From Thermoactinomyces sp. DSM 45892 (GTDB taxonomy: Bacteria > Bacillota > Bacilli > Thermoactinomycetales > Thermoactinomycetaceae), in assembly GCF_900107305.1 (NCBI RefSeq), contig NZ_FNPL01000007.1, forward strand, positions 62,001 to 126,000: 64,000 nucleotides of DNA. Direction: 5' to 3'. The position numbers and the translations under genes are program-made. A model generated the notes under the pieces. The model was not told where the DNA came from. It searched no databases and saw nothing but the letters and a program-made list of their open reading frames with translations. Shown one piece after another: positions 17,170 to 26,868 of this stretch; position 1 is the stretch's first letter; each line of letters begins with the position of its first letter.

Positions 17170-19179
17170 ATGTCTCAAGCGAATATACCTAATATTTCAC
17201 CGAATATAAATATTACCAGAGAAGATGCCGTAAATCTGCTATTATCATCCATTGCCTTAGAAGAACTAGGATTAAGTCATATTATTAATGCCGAGGGGGA
17301 GAAGCTCCAATACGTTCTCGGGACGCTACCTGGAGTCTCAACATCCTTCCAACCCTCCATTAGCGATCTGCTTACGATCAATAATAGTGTTCGCGATACG
17401 ATTAATGTAATCGGAAAAAAAGAATGGATCCTAAATGAGAAGCTAGAAAATGTATTAAACACAGACGTTACCAGAGGGCCAACAGGACCCCAAGGGCCTG
17501 CGGGAGTCACGGGATCATCAGGAGGACCTCCCGGACCCCCGGGGACTACGGGACCTCAAGGGCCATCTGGTCCAGCGGGAGCGGTCGGAGCTACTGGGGA
17601 CACCGGACCTCCAGGAGCTACCGGACCCCAAGGGCCTACGGGATCTTTTGCTACAGGTGATTTCTTATTTTTAGTTCAAGGAAACTCAGGCGCAAACGGG
17701 AACGCTTCCGTCGATTTCGGGGATACACTCAACATCATATCGGATACGTTAGAAATCACGGTAACCCCCGGTTCTGCCATCGTAAAACTAGAAGTACCTA
17801 CAGGTGCAAACGGCACTACGGGTGCAACTGGACCTCAAGGGAACACAGGACCTCAAGGTCCGACAGGTGCAGATGGCTCTGATGGTGCTACAGGACCTCA
17901 AGGACCTACGGGGGCTGGTTCTGATGGCGCAACGGGACCTCAAGGACCCACTGGGCCTCAAGGGCCTACCGGCGCGGATGGTGCAGACGGCGCTACGGGA
18001 CCTCAAGGACCCACTGGGCCTCAAGGACCTACGGGAGCTGGTTCTGATGGCGCTACAGGACCCCAAGGACCTACAGGGCCTCAAGGACCTACGGGAGCTG
18101 GCTCTGATGGCGCTACAGGATCTCAAGGACCCACTGGGCCTCAAGGACCTACGGGAGCTGGTTCTGATGGCGCTACAGGGCCTCAAGGGAACACTGGACC
18201 CCAAGGACCTACTGGCGCAGGGGCCGACGGAGCCACGGGAGCTACTGGACTTCAGGGCCCTCCAGGACCTCCAGGACCTGCCGGTGCACAGCTCATCTAC
18301 GTATCAAACAACCTTTCCAATAACGTCTCGGTCATTGATGGATCTTCCAATACGATTGTGTCTACGATTTCTGTGGGAATTCAGCCATTGGGAGTAGGAG
18401 TCAATGCAGTCACCAATCGCATTTATGTAGCAAACAACCTTTCCCGTAACATATCGGTCATTGATGGACCTTCCAATACGGTTGTGTCTACGATTTCCGT
18501 GGGAGGTGGGCCATTTGAAGTAGGAATCAACAAAGTCACTAATTTCATCTATGTATCAAACAGCCTTTCCAATAACGTCTCGGTCATTGATGGAAATTTC
18601 AATACAATTGTGTCTACGATTTCTGTAGGGGCGAATCCACGAGGAGTAGGGGTGAATGCAACCACCAATCTCATCTATGTATTAAACCTTAATTCCAATA
18701 GCGTCTCGGTCATTGATGGACCCTCCAATACAGTTGTGTCTACGATTTCCGCGGGGGTTCAGCCATTTGGAGTAGGAGTAAACGAAACCACCAATCGCAT
18801 CTATGTAGCAAACTTTGCCCCTAATGCCAATAACGTCTCGGTCATTGATGGATCTTCCAATACGATTGTGTCTACGATTAGCGTTGGGATTCAGCCAAGT
18901 GAAGTAGGAATAAACGAAACCACTAATCGCATCTACGTAGCAAACTTTAATTCTATTTCTAATAACGTCTCGGTAATTGATGGACCTTCCAATACGGTTT
19001 CAGCGACGATTTCCGTGGGAGGTGGGCCAAGAGGAGTGGGAGTCAGTGCAGTCACCAATCGCATCTATGTAGCAAATTCTATTCCCAATAACGTCTCGGT
19101 AATTGATGGACCTTCCAATACGGTTTCAGCGACGATTTCTGTAGGGAGTGATCCATTTAAAGCAGGAGTAAAATTCTAA
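17170..19179 (+). CDS. collagen-like protein with seven-bladed YVTN beta-propeller
   Basis: 669 residues. The N-terminal domain (about 1-100; [30 protein letters not shown]) belongs to a type common in spore-former surface proteins. Gly-X-Y repeats run about 103-160 and 212-374, split by a beta-rich segment. Seven tandem repeats of about 42 residues (IYVANN...[18 protein letters not shown]) at about 377-669 form a predicted seven-bladed propeller. No signal peptide. AGGGAGG ribosome site; AT-rich leader. Probably a trimeric surface filament with an adhesive head. A phage fibre is an alternative, but the N-terminus is host-like. Confidence 0.85.
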   Translation: MSQANIPNISPNINITREDAVNLLLSSIALEELGLSHIINAEGEKLQYVLGTLPGVSTSFQPSISDLLTINNSVRDTINVIGKKEWILNEKLENVLNTDVTRGPTGPQGPAGVTGSSGGPPGPPGTTGPQGPSGPAGAVGATGDTGPPGATGPQGPTGSFATGDFLFLVQGNSGANGNASVDFGDTLNIISDTLEITVTPGSAIVKLEVPTGANGTTGATGPQGNTGPQGPTGADGSDGATGPQGPTGAGSDGATGPQGPTGPQGPTGADGADGATGPQGPTGPQGPTGAGSDGATGPQGPTGPQGPTGAGSDGATGSQGPTGPQGPTGAGSDGATGPQGNTGPQGPTGAGADGATGATGLQGPPGPPGPAGAQLIYVSNNLSNNVSVIDGSSNTIVSTISVGIQPLGVGVNAVTNRIYVANNLSRNISVIDGPSNTVVSTISVGGGPFEVGINKVTNFIYVSNSLSNNVSVIDGNFNTIVSTISVGANPRGVGVNATTNLIYVLNLNSNSVSVIDGPSNTVVSTISAGVQPFGVGVNETTNRIYVANFAPNANNVSVIDGSSNTIVSTISVGIQPSEVGINETTNRIYVANFNSISNNVSVIDGPSNTVSATISVGGGPRGVGVSAVTNRIYVANSIPNNVSVIDGPSNTVSATISVGSDPFKAGVKF

Positions 19180-19193
19180 ATATGTATCAGTGT

Positions 19194-19338
19194 TTAATTT
19201 TCTTGTAACCACTCATTATTATAGAAATAGATATAGGAATTAATATCTTTCTCAAATTCCTCAAAGGTACTGTATGAATGCAAATAATGCCCATCACAAG
19301 GGCATCCGTGCGTTCGAATCTTATCCTCTTTGTCAAGT
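19194..19338 (-). pseudogene. IS3-family transposase (OrfB) C-terminal relic
   Basis: On the minus strand, an open stretch of about 46 codons reads HYLHSYSTFEEFEKDINSYI then YFYNNEWLQEN and stop. This matches the conserved end of IS150/IS3 integrase-core transposases (the YI-x-FYNxxR block). Upstream codons are interrupted by a stop and the rest of the element is gone. An old insertion scar. Confidence 0.7.
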
Positions 19339-19477
19339 TAACAATCTAGCTGTTAGTTGTTGTACCTAATCGGAATTAACAAATAGGACTATTCATCGAA
19401 AATGATGGATGGTTCTTTTTTATTGCCATCGCTGACCTAGCCCCCCACTTAGTAGAAGTTAGAGAGGAATAAAAACG

Positions 19478-19702
19478 CTTTAGTGTAATAAAGAAATGTA
19501 TGATTTACCCCGTTTTTTTCCTATAGCTGAAGCAGGTAGCAAATAGGAATTGTCAGACAGGGAAAACCCAGTATTACCAAGGGTTGAAAGTACCTAAACT
19601 ATGACACTTAAGGGTAAGTAGTATTTATATATATATAAACTAAGAACCCTTAAACGTCATTTCCTACAGATAAAAAAGGAGGTGGTGGGGGTGGGGAAAA
19701 TC
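19478..19702 (+). repeat. 222-bp direct repeat, copy 2
   Basis: About 95 % identical to 13255-13476, including the helicase gene's last codons, TTAAGGGT (19608), tttatatatatataaa (19624-19639), ACCCTTAA (19646) and the AAGGAGG site. The downstream gene is cut after a few codons. The copies bracket 6.2 kb of DNA in direct orientation. Confidence 0.85.
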
Positions 19703-19724
19703 GGGAAGGGATGTAGGGAAAAAA

Positions 19725-19790
19725 TCACCCACATTTTTAGATGTGAGCTTTTACGGTTTCAGATAGGTACACCGTATACTAGATATATAG
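19725..19790 (+). repeat. CACCCAC element, copy B
   Basis: TCACCCACATTTTTAGA, then TTACGGTTTCAGATAGG and GTATACTAGATATAT. Its closest match is copy C at 19994. It lies before the methyltransferase relic. Confidence 0.55.
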
Positions 19791-19817
19791 AACCCTCGTA
19801 GTAAAGGAGGGATAGAT

Positions 19818-19993
19818 AATAAAAGTATTAGACTTATTTAGTGGTATTGGTGGCTTTAGAATGGGTTTCGAGATGGCTGGACATGAGGCCAAAGGAAGCT
19901 GGTATATCAGATAGTCAACTTTACAAACAGGCTGGCAATGCTGTAACTGTGAATGTTGTGCATGAGATAGCAAAGAGGATGCAAATAAAATAA
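19818..19993 (+). pseudogene. C5-cytosine DNA methyltransferase remnant with large internal deletion
   Basis: Codons from 19822 read KVLDLFSGIGGFRMGFEMAG, the motif I N-terminus of Dcm-type enzymes. After about 25 codons a frame change leads directly into the family's C-terminus from 19895 (SDSQLYKQAGNAVTVNVVHE, motif X), ending at 19993. The whole catalytic middle, including the PCQ motif, is lost. The expected ATG is ATA, though a GGAGG site survives. Non-functional. Confidence 0.85.
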
Positions 19994-20056
19994 TCACCCA
20001 CATTTTTAGAGGTAGGGTTTATGGGTTCGATAGGGCGCGTTGTATACTATATATAG
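19994..20056 (+). repeat. CACCCAC element, copy C
   Basis: TCACCCACATTTTTAGAGG, then TATGGGTTCGATAGG and GTATACTATATATAG. It overlaps the end of the methyltransferase relic, about 170 bases before the terminase operon, for which it may be the promoter region. Confidence 0.55.
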
Positions 20057-20226
20057 TGGATGATTTATTAATGAGTAGCGATTATATACCGTATATTGAT
20101 AGATGAATTTGTTTTTATAGAGAGTGGGGGCGTTCAAATCTCTAAAAAGGAATTTAATGGAAACCAGACAGCTATCTACTCTTAGAAAAAACCGCTTTTG
20201 GAAACTTTTTAGGAGGGAGGGGAAAC

Positions 20227-20697
20227 ATGGCTAAAAGGGCAATGTCTGCAAGGTTACAGCTTGTACAAGGGAATCCCAACAAGCGCAACACGGATGAATT
20301 AAAAAAGCGAGCCGAGCAAGAAGGCAAATTAACCGCTAAGTCGGATAAAGTAAAACCGCCTAAGCATTTAGATAAGGCGGCAAAGAAAAAATTCAATGAA
20401 GTCACAAAAGAGTTATTAGCGCTAGATAGCGATATGTGTTCCAACCTTGATGTAGACGCTCTGGCCATGTATGCCCAACTCTATAGTGAATTTATTTATA
20501 TGACAGAAGTGATTAACCAAGAAGGCTATGTAGTGGGAACGAAGGCACATCCATTACTAGGAAAACGAAAAAATATAGAAGATCAACTATTAAGGATTGG
20601 TAACTATTTTGGACTAAATCCAGAGTCACGCGCACGATTAGCAAGACGAACAGCAAAACAGAATGAAGATACAGAAGAGAAGGACATGTTCGGATAA
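20227..20697 (+). CDS. phage terminase small subunit (P27 family)
   Basis: 156 residues. N-terminal basic RLQLVQGNPNKRNTDELKKR, PPKHLDKAAKKKFNEV and a C-terminal GLNPESRARLA motif identify the P27-type TerS, which recognises the packaging site. GGGAGGGG ribosome site. It overlaps TerL by TAATG. Confidence 0.92.
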   Translation: MAKRAMSARLQLVQGNPNKRNTDELKKRAEQEGKLTAKSDKVKPPKHLDKAAKKKFNEVTKELLALDSDMCSNLDVDALAMYAQLYSEFIYMTEVINQEGYVVGTKAHPLLGKRKNIEDQLLRIGNYFGLNPESRARLARRTAKQNEDTEEKDMFG

Positions 20698-22451
20698 TGC
20701 CAGTCCGTGGCCTTGAATATGCAGAAAGCATTGTTAGTAGAGAGTTGCTATCGTGTGAGCTTGAGTATTTAGCCTGTAAGAGGTTCTTAGATGATTTAGA
20801 CCGACAAGGAACAGAAGACTTTCCGTATGTATTCGATCCAACTAGGGCGCAAAGGATAGTATCTTTCTTTGAAAACTATTGCCGCCATGTCAAAGGCTCA
20901 TTCGCTGGACAAACCATTGAGCTTCTACCCTTCCAAGTATTCGACTTGATTAATATTTTTGCTTGGGTAGATCAGGACGGAGCGAGGCGTTTTACCAGGG
21001 CTTTTATAGAAGAAGCTAGGGGCAATGCTAAGTCGGCGATTATGTCGGGAGTAGCCTTGTACGGAATGACAGCAGATTGCATCTATCCGCCAAATGATCC
21101 AGATAAAGCGATCTATGAAGAAAATCCAAGCGTAGTATGCGCGGCCTATGATCGGGAGCAAGCTAAAATTGTATGGAAAGATGCTTGTACCATGGCTCAG
21201 GGTTCGCCAGAAATTACGAAAAATCTAACGGTTAAGAGAACCTACGTTGAACATAAACGCCGTGGCGGTCATTTGAAAACTCTATCAAAGGATACTCGCA
21301 ATAAGGATGGTATGTCGGTAACAGTAGCTATAGCAGATGAGATCCACGCATGGAGAAGTTCCGAAGTGATGGATGTTATCTTGTCGGGATTTGGTAAACG
21401 TTCGCAAAACCTCTTTTGTGCCATTACAACCGCAGGAGTGGACGCTGAAAATAGCATAGGCAAGAAAGAACATGACATATGCGAGAAGATTTTAAAAGGC
21501 GAAATTCCAAACGAAAACTATTTTGCGGTGATCCGCCAGTTAGACCAAGGGGATGATCCCCATAACTCTAATTTGTGGGTGAAAGCAAATCCAATGCTAC
21601 GCTACGACAACAAATACATACAGACATTAAAGAGAGCGATCCAACAGGATTACGACATTGCATATGGTTCAGGAGATCCAGCAAAGATAAGAGAATTTCT
21701 TGTGAAACGCTGTTGCTTGTGGCAGTCGGATAGTGAAAATAAATACTTCTCTGGACTTATGGACAAATGGAAATCCCTCGCGATTCCGAGAAATGAATTT
21801 AGGGAGCTAGTGAAAGGGAAGCCATGTTATAGCGGTCTAGATTTGTCTAAAACGACAGACTTAACCGCAGTAGGGTTTGTGTTTCCGCTGGACGATGGAA
21901 GGTTTGCAGTTACCGCACATGGGTTTATACCGAGCGAATCGGCTTCTAAGCATGAACGGACTGACCGCGTACCGTATAAACATTGGGCCAATGAAAAATG
22001 GTGTACATTAACCGATGGCTATGTCGTGGACTATGGATTCATCAAAAGGCATATAAAGAAAAAGGAACAGCGCGAAGGGTGGTCAATCAAAGAAATTTGT
22101 TATGACCCATATAACGCCACTCATTTTACCCAAGACTTAGATAATGAGGGCTATACCTGTGTAGAGGTACGCCAAGGGGCCGCTACTCTATCCCTTCCTA
22201 CCAAGAGATTTAGAGAATTGGTACTACAAAATAAGATCGTGCATGATGGTAGCCCATTGTTAACGTGGTGCTTGTCCAATGCTTATGAAGTCACAGATAA
22301 CAACGCAAACATAAAACTTTCAAAGAAGCATAAGGACGACTCACAACGCATTGACTTACTAGCAGCGATCATTAATGCAATGACACGAGGCTTATTAATG
22401 AATGCAGATAAAGAATCAATCTATAATGAACGAGGATTTTACACCATTTAG
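20697..22451 (+). CDS. phage terminase large subunit
   Basis: 584 residues, the packaging motor and headful/cos nuclease. ATPase: P-loop variant EEARGNAKSAIMSG (about 103-116), Walker B-like VTVAIADEIHAW (about 210). The RNase-H-like nuclease begins YSGLDLSKTTDLTAV (about 380) with a later DNNANIKLSKKHKDDSQRID. HK97/phi-105 type, paired with the P27 TerS. Confidence 0.94.
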   Translation: MPVRGLEYAESIVSRELLSCELEYLACKRFLDDLDRQGTEDFPYVFDPTRAQRIVSFFENYCRHVKGSFAGQTIELLPFQVFDLINIFAWVDQDGARRFTRAFIEEARGNAKSAIMSGVALYGMTADCIYPPNDPDKAIYEENPSVVCAAYDREQAKIVWKDACTMAQGSPEITKNLTVKRTYVEHKRRGGHLKTLSKDTRNKDGMSVTVAIADEIHAWRSSEVMDVILSGFGKRSQNLFCAITTAGVDAENSIGKKEHDICEKILKGEIPNENYFAVIRQLDQGDDPHNSNLWVKANPMLRYDNKYIQTLKRAIQQDYDIAYGSGDPAKIREFLVKRCCLWQSDSENKYFSGLMDKWKSLAIPRNEFRELVKGKPCYSGLDLSKTTDLTAVGFVFPLDDGRFAVTAHGFIPSESASKHERTDRVPYKHWANEKWCTLTDGYVVDYGFIKRHIKKKEQREGWSIKEICYDPYNATHFTQDLDNEGYTCVEVRQGAATLSLPTKRFRELVLQNKIVHDGSPLLTWCLSNAYEVTDNNANIKLSKKHKDDSQRIDLLAAIINAMTRGLLMNADKESIYNERGFYTI

Positions 22452-22465
22452 GGAGGGAGAAGAGA

Positions 22466-23719
22466 ATGAAACGAATAGCAGAGATTTTTTCTAAAATGTT
22501 TGATAAACGTAGTTCAACAAATACATTTTCTTCTCTTGCCTCCTTCTCTGATTTCGTCAAGGGTAGTAGCACAACAGGGATGAGTGTAACAGAAATGAAC
22601 GCTCTGCAAAATGCCACCGTGTTTGCTTGTGTGCGTATTCTATCTGAAAGCATTGCATCTTTACCCCTTCACATCTATAAAAGATTGCCAGAGGGCGGAA
22701 AAGAGAGGGCAACCGATCATCCGTTGTATTCCATCCTCCATAGTATCCCGAACGAGGAAATGACCGCATTTACCCTATGGGAGACCCTTATGGGACATGT
22801 CCTATTATGGGGAAATGCGTATGCAGAGATTGAGAGAAACAAGGCAGGTAGAGTAGTAGCACTATATCCGCTCTTGCCAAGTATTACCCATATGAAACGG
22901 GACAAGCAAACCAAACAAATCTATTATCGTACTGTAAACCCTCAGACAAGTGAACCTATTATATTGCCAGCATCCAAAGTCTTACATATCTCAGGCTTGG
23001 GGTTTGATGGTAGGCGCGGATATTCCGTAATTGGATTGGCTAGAGAATCCATAGGGCTTGCAATGGCTACAGAGGAGTACGGCTCTAGATTTTTCGGAAA
23101 CGGAGCCAAACCAGGGGGAGTATTAGAGCATCCAGGACAGCTTTCACAGCCAGCGGTGGACAAGCTAAGGGATAGTTGGAACGAGATGCACCAAGGACTA
23201 GATAAGCAACATAGAGTTGCGATCTTAGAAGAGGGCATGACCTACAAGCAAATCGGAATACCGCCAGAGGATGCGCAGTTTTTACAGACACGTAAGTATC
23301 AAAAGCATGAGATTGCTGCACTTTATCGGGTTCCTATGCACATGTTACAGGTTTTAGAGGATGCAACATTTAGCAATGTGGAACACATGGGAATCGAATT
23401 TGTAACCCATACGCTACGACCGTGGTTAGTGCGATTCGAACAAGCGATTTTTATGAAATTGCTTACTCCTACCGAGCGTAAAAGTTATTTCGTAGAGTTT
23501 TTGGTGGATGGCTTGCTTCGTGGAGATATAAAAACACGCTATGAAGCATATCAAGTCGGACGACAAAATGGATGGCTTAGTGCTAACGATATTAGAGGAT
23601 TAGAAAATATGAATCCTATTGAAGGTGGAGATGTGTATTTAGCTAATGCGGCTCTAATGACTGTTACTCAGCTAGGAAAATCAAGGGAGGGGGCAGACGA
23701 TGGAACAGAGGGCATTTGA
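22466..23719 (+). CDS. HK97-type portal protein
   Basis: 417 residues. Conserved NATVFACVRILSESIASLP, the LWGNAYAEIERN strand, FGNGAKPGGVLEHPG and HEIAALYRVPMHML motifs of the dodecameric portal. AGGGAGG site after TerL. Its end overlaps the protease gene by 20 bases. Confidence 0.93.
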   Translation: MKRIAEIFSKMFDKRSSTNTFSSLASFSDFVKGSSTTGMSVTEMNALQNATVFACVRILSESIASLPLHIYKRLPEGGKERATDHPLYSILHSIPNEEMTAFTLWETLMGHVLLWGNAYAEIERNKAGRVVALYPLLPSITHMKRDKQTKQIYYRTVNPQTSEPIILPASKVLHISGLGFDGRRGYSVIGLARESIGLAMATEEYGSRFFGNGAKPGGVLEHPGQLSQPAVDKLRDSWNEMHQGLDKQHRVAILEEGMTYKQIGIPPEDAQFLQTRKYQKHEIAALYRVPMHMLQVLEDATFSNVEHMGIEFVTHTLRPWLVRFEQAIFMKLLTPTERKSYFVEFLVDGLLRGDIKTRYEAYQVGRQNGWLSANDIRGLENMNPIEGGDVYLANAALMTVTQLGKSREGADDGTEGI

Positions 23720-24293
23720 TGTAACGGACTTAGAGCTACGTACAGAAGAAGGTGGAAAGCAAAAGCTATCAGGATACTTTATTGAGTGGGATAAACTTTC
23801 TAATCCAATTTTAGGATACTTTCAAGAAAAGTTTTCGCGTGGGGCTTTCAAGAATTTGGATAGTGATATACGCGCACTTTGGCATCACGATACAAAACAA
23901 GTATTAGGCCGAGCGAAGAACGGAACTCTTACTATCACCGAAGATGAACGGGGTGCAAGATTTGAGATTATCCCAGATAGCGAAATCTCTTGGCATCGTG
24001 ACGCAATCCGATCTATCAAGCGTGGGGATGTGTCAGAGATGTCTTTTATGTTCCAGTCGCATCAGGAGGAATGGGATGATAGCTCAGAAATGAGCGTTCG
24101 AACCATTTTAGAGGCAGACTTATATGAGATATCCCCTGTAACATGGGCGGCTTATCCTACTACGAATGTAGATGTTAGATCGGCGAAAGATGTGTACCAA
24201 TCAAGATCCACAAAACGAGGGCTTACTTCTGTGGGTTTATATAGGAAACGTTTAGAGTTAATAAGTAGAGAGGTGATAGATGAATGTCAATGA
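23700..24293 (+). CDS. HK97-type prohead maturation protease
   Basis: 197 residues. GYFIEWDKLSNPILGYFQEKF, the catalytic His in LWHHDTKQVLGR and Ser in SEMSFMFQS, then TWAAYPTTNVDVR, are typical of U35 prohead proteases, which cleave the capsid protein's N-terminal delta domain. Overlaps portal and capsid genes. Confidence 0.92.
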   Translation: MEQRAFDVTDLELRTEEGGKQKLSGYFIEWDKLSNPILGYFQEKFSRGAFKNLDSDIRALWHHDTKQVLGRAKNGTLTITEDERGARFEIIPDSEISWHRDAIRSIKRGDVSEMSFMFQSHQEEWDDSSEMSVRTILEADLYEISPVTWAAYPTTNVDVRSAKDVYQSRSTKRGLTSVGLYRKRLELISREVIDECQ

Positions 24294-25540
24294 AAATGAT
24301 AGAAAAGAAACAAAAGCGCGCCCAAGTTGCCAAAGAAGCAAGGGAGCTATTAGATCAAGCTGAAAAGCGCGGAGGCATGAATCAGGAGGATGAAACGGTC
24401 TGGAATCGGATGATGGGAGAAGTCGATAAGCTAGGCTCAGAGATCGAGAGAGAAGAAAGACTTCAACATCTTGAATCAGATTTAGAATCTCGTGATGGTT
24501 CGTCTGCTAAGTATGTAGATGCGGAAGAAAAGAGGGAATTAAAGCCTGCTATAGACCGCAAAGAGTATCGCCAAGCATTCCATAAATTCCTTACGGATGG
24601 TATGGCGGAATTAGATAACGAAGAACGTTCATTACTATTACAAGGGAAATCGAATGAGCAACGAGCCTTATCATCTGTTACAGGAGCAAGTGGAGGCTTC
24701 ACGGTTCCAGTTGGATTTTATAACCAGCTACTAGAAACGATGAAGTCCTACGGAGGTATGCGTCAATCTAGGGCTACTGTATTACAGACCTCTGGAGGGA
24801 ATGTGTTACAGATTCCGAAAGTTGACGACACCGCAAATATTGGTTCAATTGTGGGTGAGAATGCTCCGGTTGGAAATGCAACTGATCCTACTTTTAGTTC
24901 CTTGAGTTTAGGAGCTTATAAATACACATCGAAAGTGATTTTAGTACCGATTGAGCTACTACAAGATAGTGCGTTCCATGTAGAAAATTATATCCGTGAA
25001 GCATTAGCAACCCGTATTGGAAGAGTCACGAACGCCCATTTTACGACTGGTACAGGCTCTGGACAGCCTTCTGGAGTCGTTACAGGAGCTAGTCAAGGGG
25101 CGGTAGGAGCTACTGGAGCAACTACGAGTCTTGTATCAGACAGCTTATTCGATCTAATTCATTCCGTTGATCCAGCATATAGAACAAATAGCGCTCAATT
25201 CATGTTTCATGATAGTACGTTAAAGGTAATTCGCAAGCTTAAAGATGCAGATGGGCGCTATGTATGGGAACCTTCCTTGCGTGTTGGGGAACCAGACCGA
25301 ATTTTAGGTTATGAATATGTAATTAACCAAGACGTACCCGTAATGGCAGCGAATGCGAAATCCATTCTATTCGGGGATATGAGCCGCTTTTACATTCGTG
25401 ATGTGATGGATTTGAGTGTTTACCGTTTAGGGGAAAAATATCTCGATCAAGGGTGTGTAGGATTCCTCACATTTAGCCGTCATGACTCTGTATTAACGGA
25501 TGTTAACGCAATCAAGTTTTATCAAAATAGTGATAAGTAG
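24284..25540 (+). CDS. HK97-type major capsid protein
   Basis: 418 residues. A Lys/Glu-rich coiled N-terminus (about 1-110) is the scaffold/delta region expected to be removed. The fold starts around GGFTVPVGFYNQL, with TASTANIGSIVGEN-like, YKYTSKVILVPIELLQDS and RITNAHFTTGTGSGQPSG-like blocks. Its order after portal and protease matches Siphoviridae. Confidence 0.93.
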   Translation: MSMKMIEKKQKRAQVAKEARELLDQAEKRGGMNQEDETVWNRMMGEVDKLGSEIEREERLQHLESDLESRDGSSAKYVDAEEKRELKPAIDRKEYRQAFHKFLTDGMAELDNEERSLLLQGKSNEQRALSSVTGASGGFTVPVGFYNQLLETMKSYGGMRQSRATVLQTSGGNVLQIPKVDDTANIGSIVGENAPVGNATDPTFSSLSLGAYKYTSKVILVPIELLQDSAFHVENYIREALATRIGRVTNAHFTTGTGSGQPSGVVTGASQGAVGATGATTSLVSDSLFDLIHSVDPAYRTNSAQFMFHDSTLKVIRKLKDADGRYVWEPSLRVGEPDRILGYEYVINQDVPVMAANAKSILFGDMSRFYIRDVMDLSVYRLGEKYLDQGCVGFLTFSRHDSVLTDVNAIKFYQNSDK

Positions 25541-25552
25541 AAGGGATTCAGT

Positions 25553-26110
25553 ATGAAAATAAAAGTGATTGAACCTCCTACCATTGAACCTGTTTCACTA
25601 GGGGAAGTAAAAGCTCAGTTGCGCTATGAAGTGGACGACACTTCACCAGACATCATATTAAAGCCGTTGATTATGACCGCTAGAGAGTGGGCAGAGGGAT
25701 ATATGAACCGAGCCTTCATTTCCCAAACGCTAGAGATCGCGCTGGATGAGTGGAGAGATTTTATTATCCTCCCTCGTCCGCCTCTTATTGGTGGTGTGGT
25801 TGTCACTTATACAGATGAACTAGGAGTTACGGAGATATGGGACTCAAGCAACTACATTGTGGACGATTTTTCTTTTGTTTCGCGGATCGTTAAAAAGGAT
25901 AATGTGTCCTTTCCATCTGTCCCATTAGCCAAAACAAACGGGATTCAAGTACGTTATGTGTCGGGTTATGGTTCAACCCCTGAATCCGTCCCACAAAGAA
26001 TACGGACAGCTATAACTATTCTAGCAATGCACTACTTTGAAAATGGCTTGTCTGATCCGCCGTCGTCTGTATACTCTCTTTTGAATTTGGATCGCGTGGT
26101 TCCAGTATGA
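25553..26110 (+). CDS. head-tail connector (gp6-like adaptor)
   Basis: 185 residues. EPVSLGEVKAQLRYEVDDTSPD and TAREWAEGYMNRAF are the hallmark of the QLRG/gp6 DNA-packaging adaptor that docks below the portal. ATGA overlap with the next gene. Confidence 0.88.
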   Translation: MKIKVIEPPTIEPVSLGEVKAQLRYEVDDTSPDIILKPLIMTAREWAEGYMNRAFISQTLEIALDEWRDFIILPRPPLIGGVVVTYTDELGVTEIWDSSNYIVDDFSFVSRIVKKDNVSFPSVPLAKTNGIQVRYVSGYGSTPESVPQRIRTAITILAMHYFENGLSDPPSSVYSLLNLDRVVPV

Positions 26111-26430
26111 GTAAATTACGCTTTCGAATCACACTTCAAAAACAGACAAGTGTCCGAGATGAGCAAGGAAACGTTGTAACCAGTTGGTCAGACATGGGCA
26201 CCGTTTGGAGTAGCTATGAACCGAACCCGAATCGATGGCGAGAATTTTTTTCTGGAGATGCTACCATCTCTGAAAGTTACGCACGGTTTACGGCCAGGTA
26301 TCGGACAGACATTACACCTGCTAATCGTCTGGTTTTCGAGAATAAAATATATGACATCGTAAATGTGGTGGACGATTCTAAAAAGAAATATGTCTGGATC
26401 ATTGGGAAGGTGTCCGAAAATGGCGAGTGA
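26107..26430 (+). CDS. head-tail joining protein (head closure)
   Basis: 107 residues. RITLQKQTSVRDEQGNVVTSW, a WREFFSGDA segment and RLVFENKIYDIVNVVDD match the SPP1 gp16/HK97 head-closure family. It overlaps the previous and next genes. Confidence 0.87.
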   Translation: MSKLRFRITLQKQTSVRDEQGNVVTSWSDMGTVWSSYEPNPNRWREFFSGDATISESYARFTARYRTDITPANRLVFENKIYDIVNVVDDSKKKYVWIIGKVSENGE

Positions 26431-26803
26431 CTTTAAAATGGATGGCATCGAAAAGATGTTGCAGAGATTGGAGCGTCTGGATCAACGTATGACCACTGCA
26501 GAGGATTTCGCATTGCGTGAAGCTGGAAAGGTTGTACAAAAAAAGATGAAAGAGAATGTGAATCGCTCAAACAAGAATCAACCTCATATACAAGATCATA
26601 TTTCTCTTAGCATTCGGGATGTTGATGGAGTTCAGACAGCCATAATAGCACCACTAAGCAAATTAGCATGGCGCGCGAAGTTTCTAGAATTCGGAACAAG
26701 TAAAATGTCTGCCCGTCCATTTGTAGAGCCTTCCATAGTTGAGAGTAAGATGGAAGTTAAAACCGTTTTAGGTGTGGTCTTGAAAAAGGGATTTACGTCA
26801 TAG
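26420..26803 (+). CDS. HK97 gp10-like tail component
   Basis: 127 residues. GIEKMLQRLERLDQRM, ALREAGKVVQKKMKEN and the signature KFLEFGTSKMSARPFVEPS belong to the gp10/tail-connector family. I chose the ATG at 26420 within the previous gene's end. Confidence 0.87.
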   Translation: MASDFKMDGIEKMLQRLERLDQRMTTAEDFALREAGKVVQKKMKENVNRSNKNQPHIQDHISLSIRDVDGVQTAIIAPLSKLAWRAKFLEFGTSKMSARPFVEPSIVESKMEVKTVLGVVLKKGFTS

Positions 26804-26868
26804 GGGGATATAAATACATTCATTCATGATTTAAATAACGTTACAAAATAATAGAAGAGGTGATGCTT

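Noticed and set aside
17788-18204. Minus-strand open frame opposite the collagen region
   Set aside because: It is the complement of the repetitive collagen codons; its Ser/Arg repeats have no ribosome site or promoter.
17473-18290. Regular repeats that could suggest a CRISPR array
   Set aside because: The repeats are Gly-X-Y codons within one long open frame, with no spacer-like unique units.
19300-19335. tRNA-like GTTCGAATC in the scarred region
   Set aside because: No acceptor or anticodon stems pair around it; it lies inside the transposase relic's complement.
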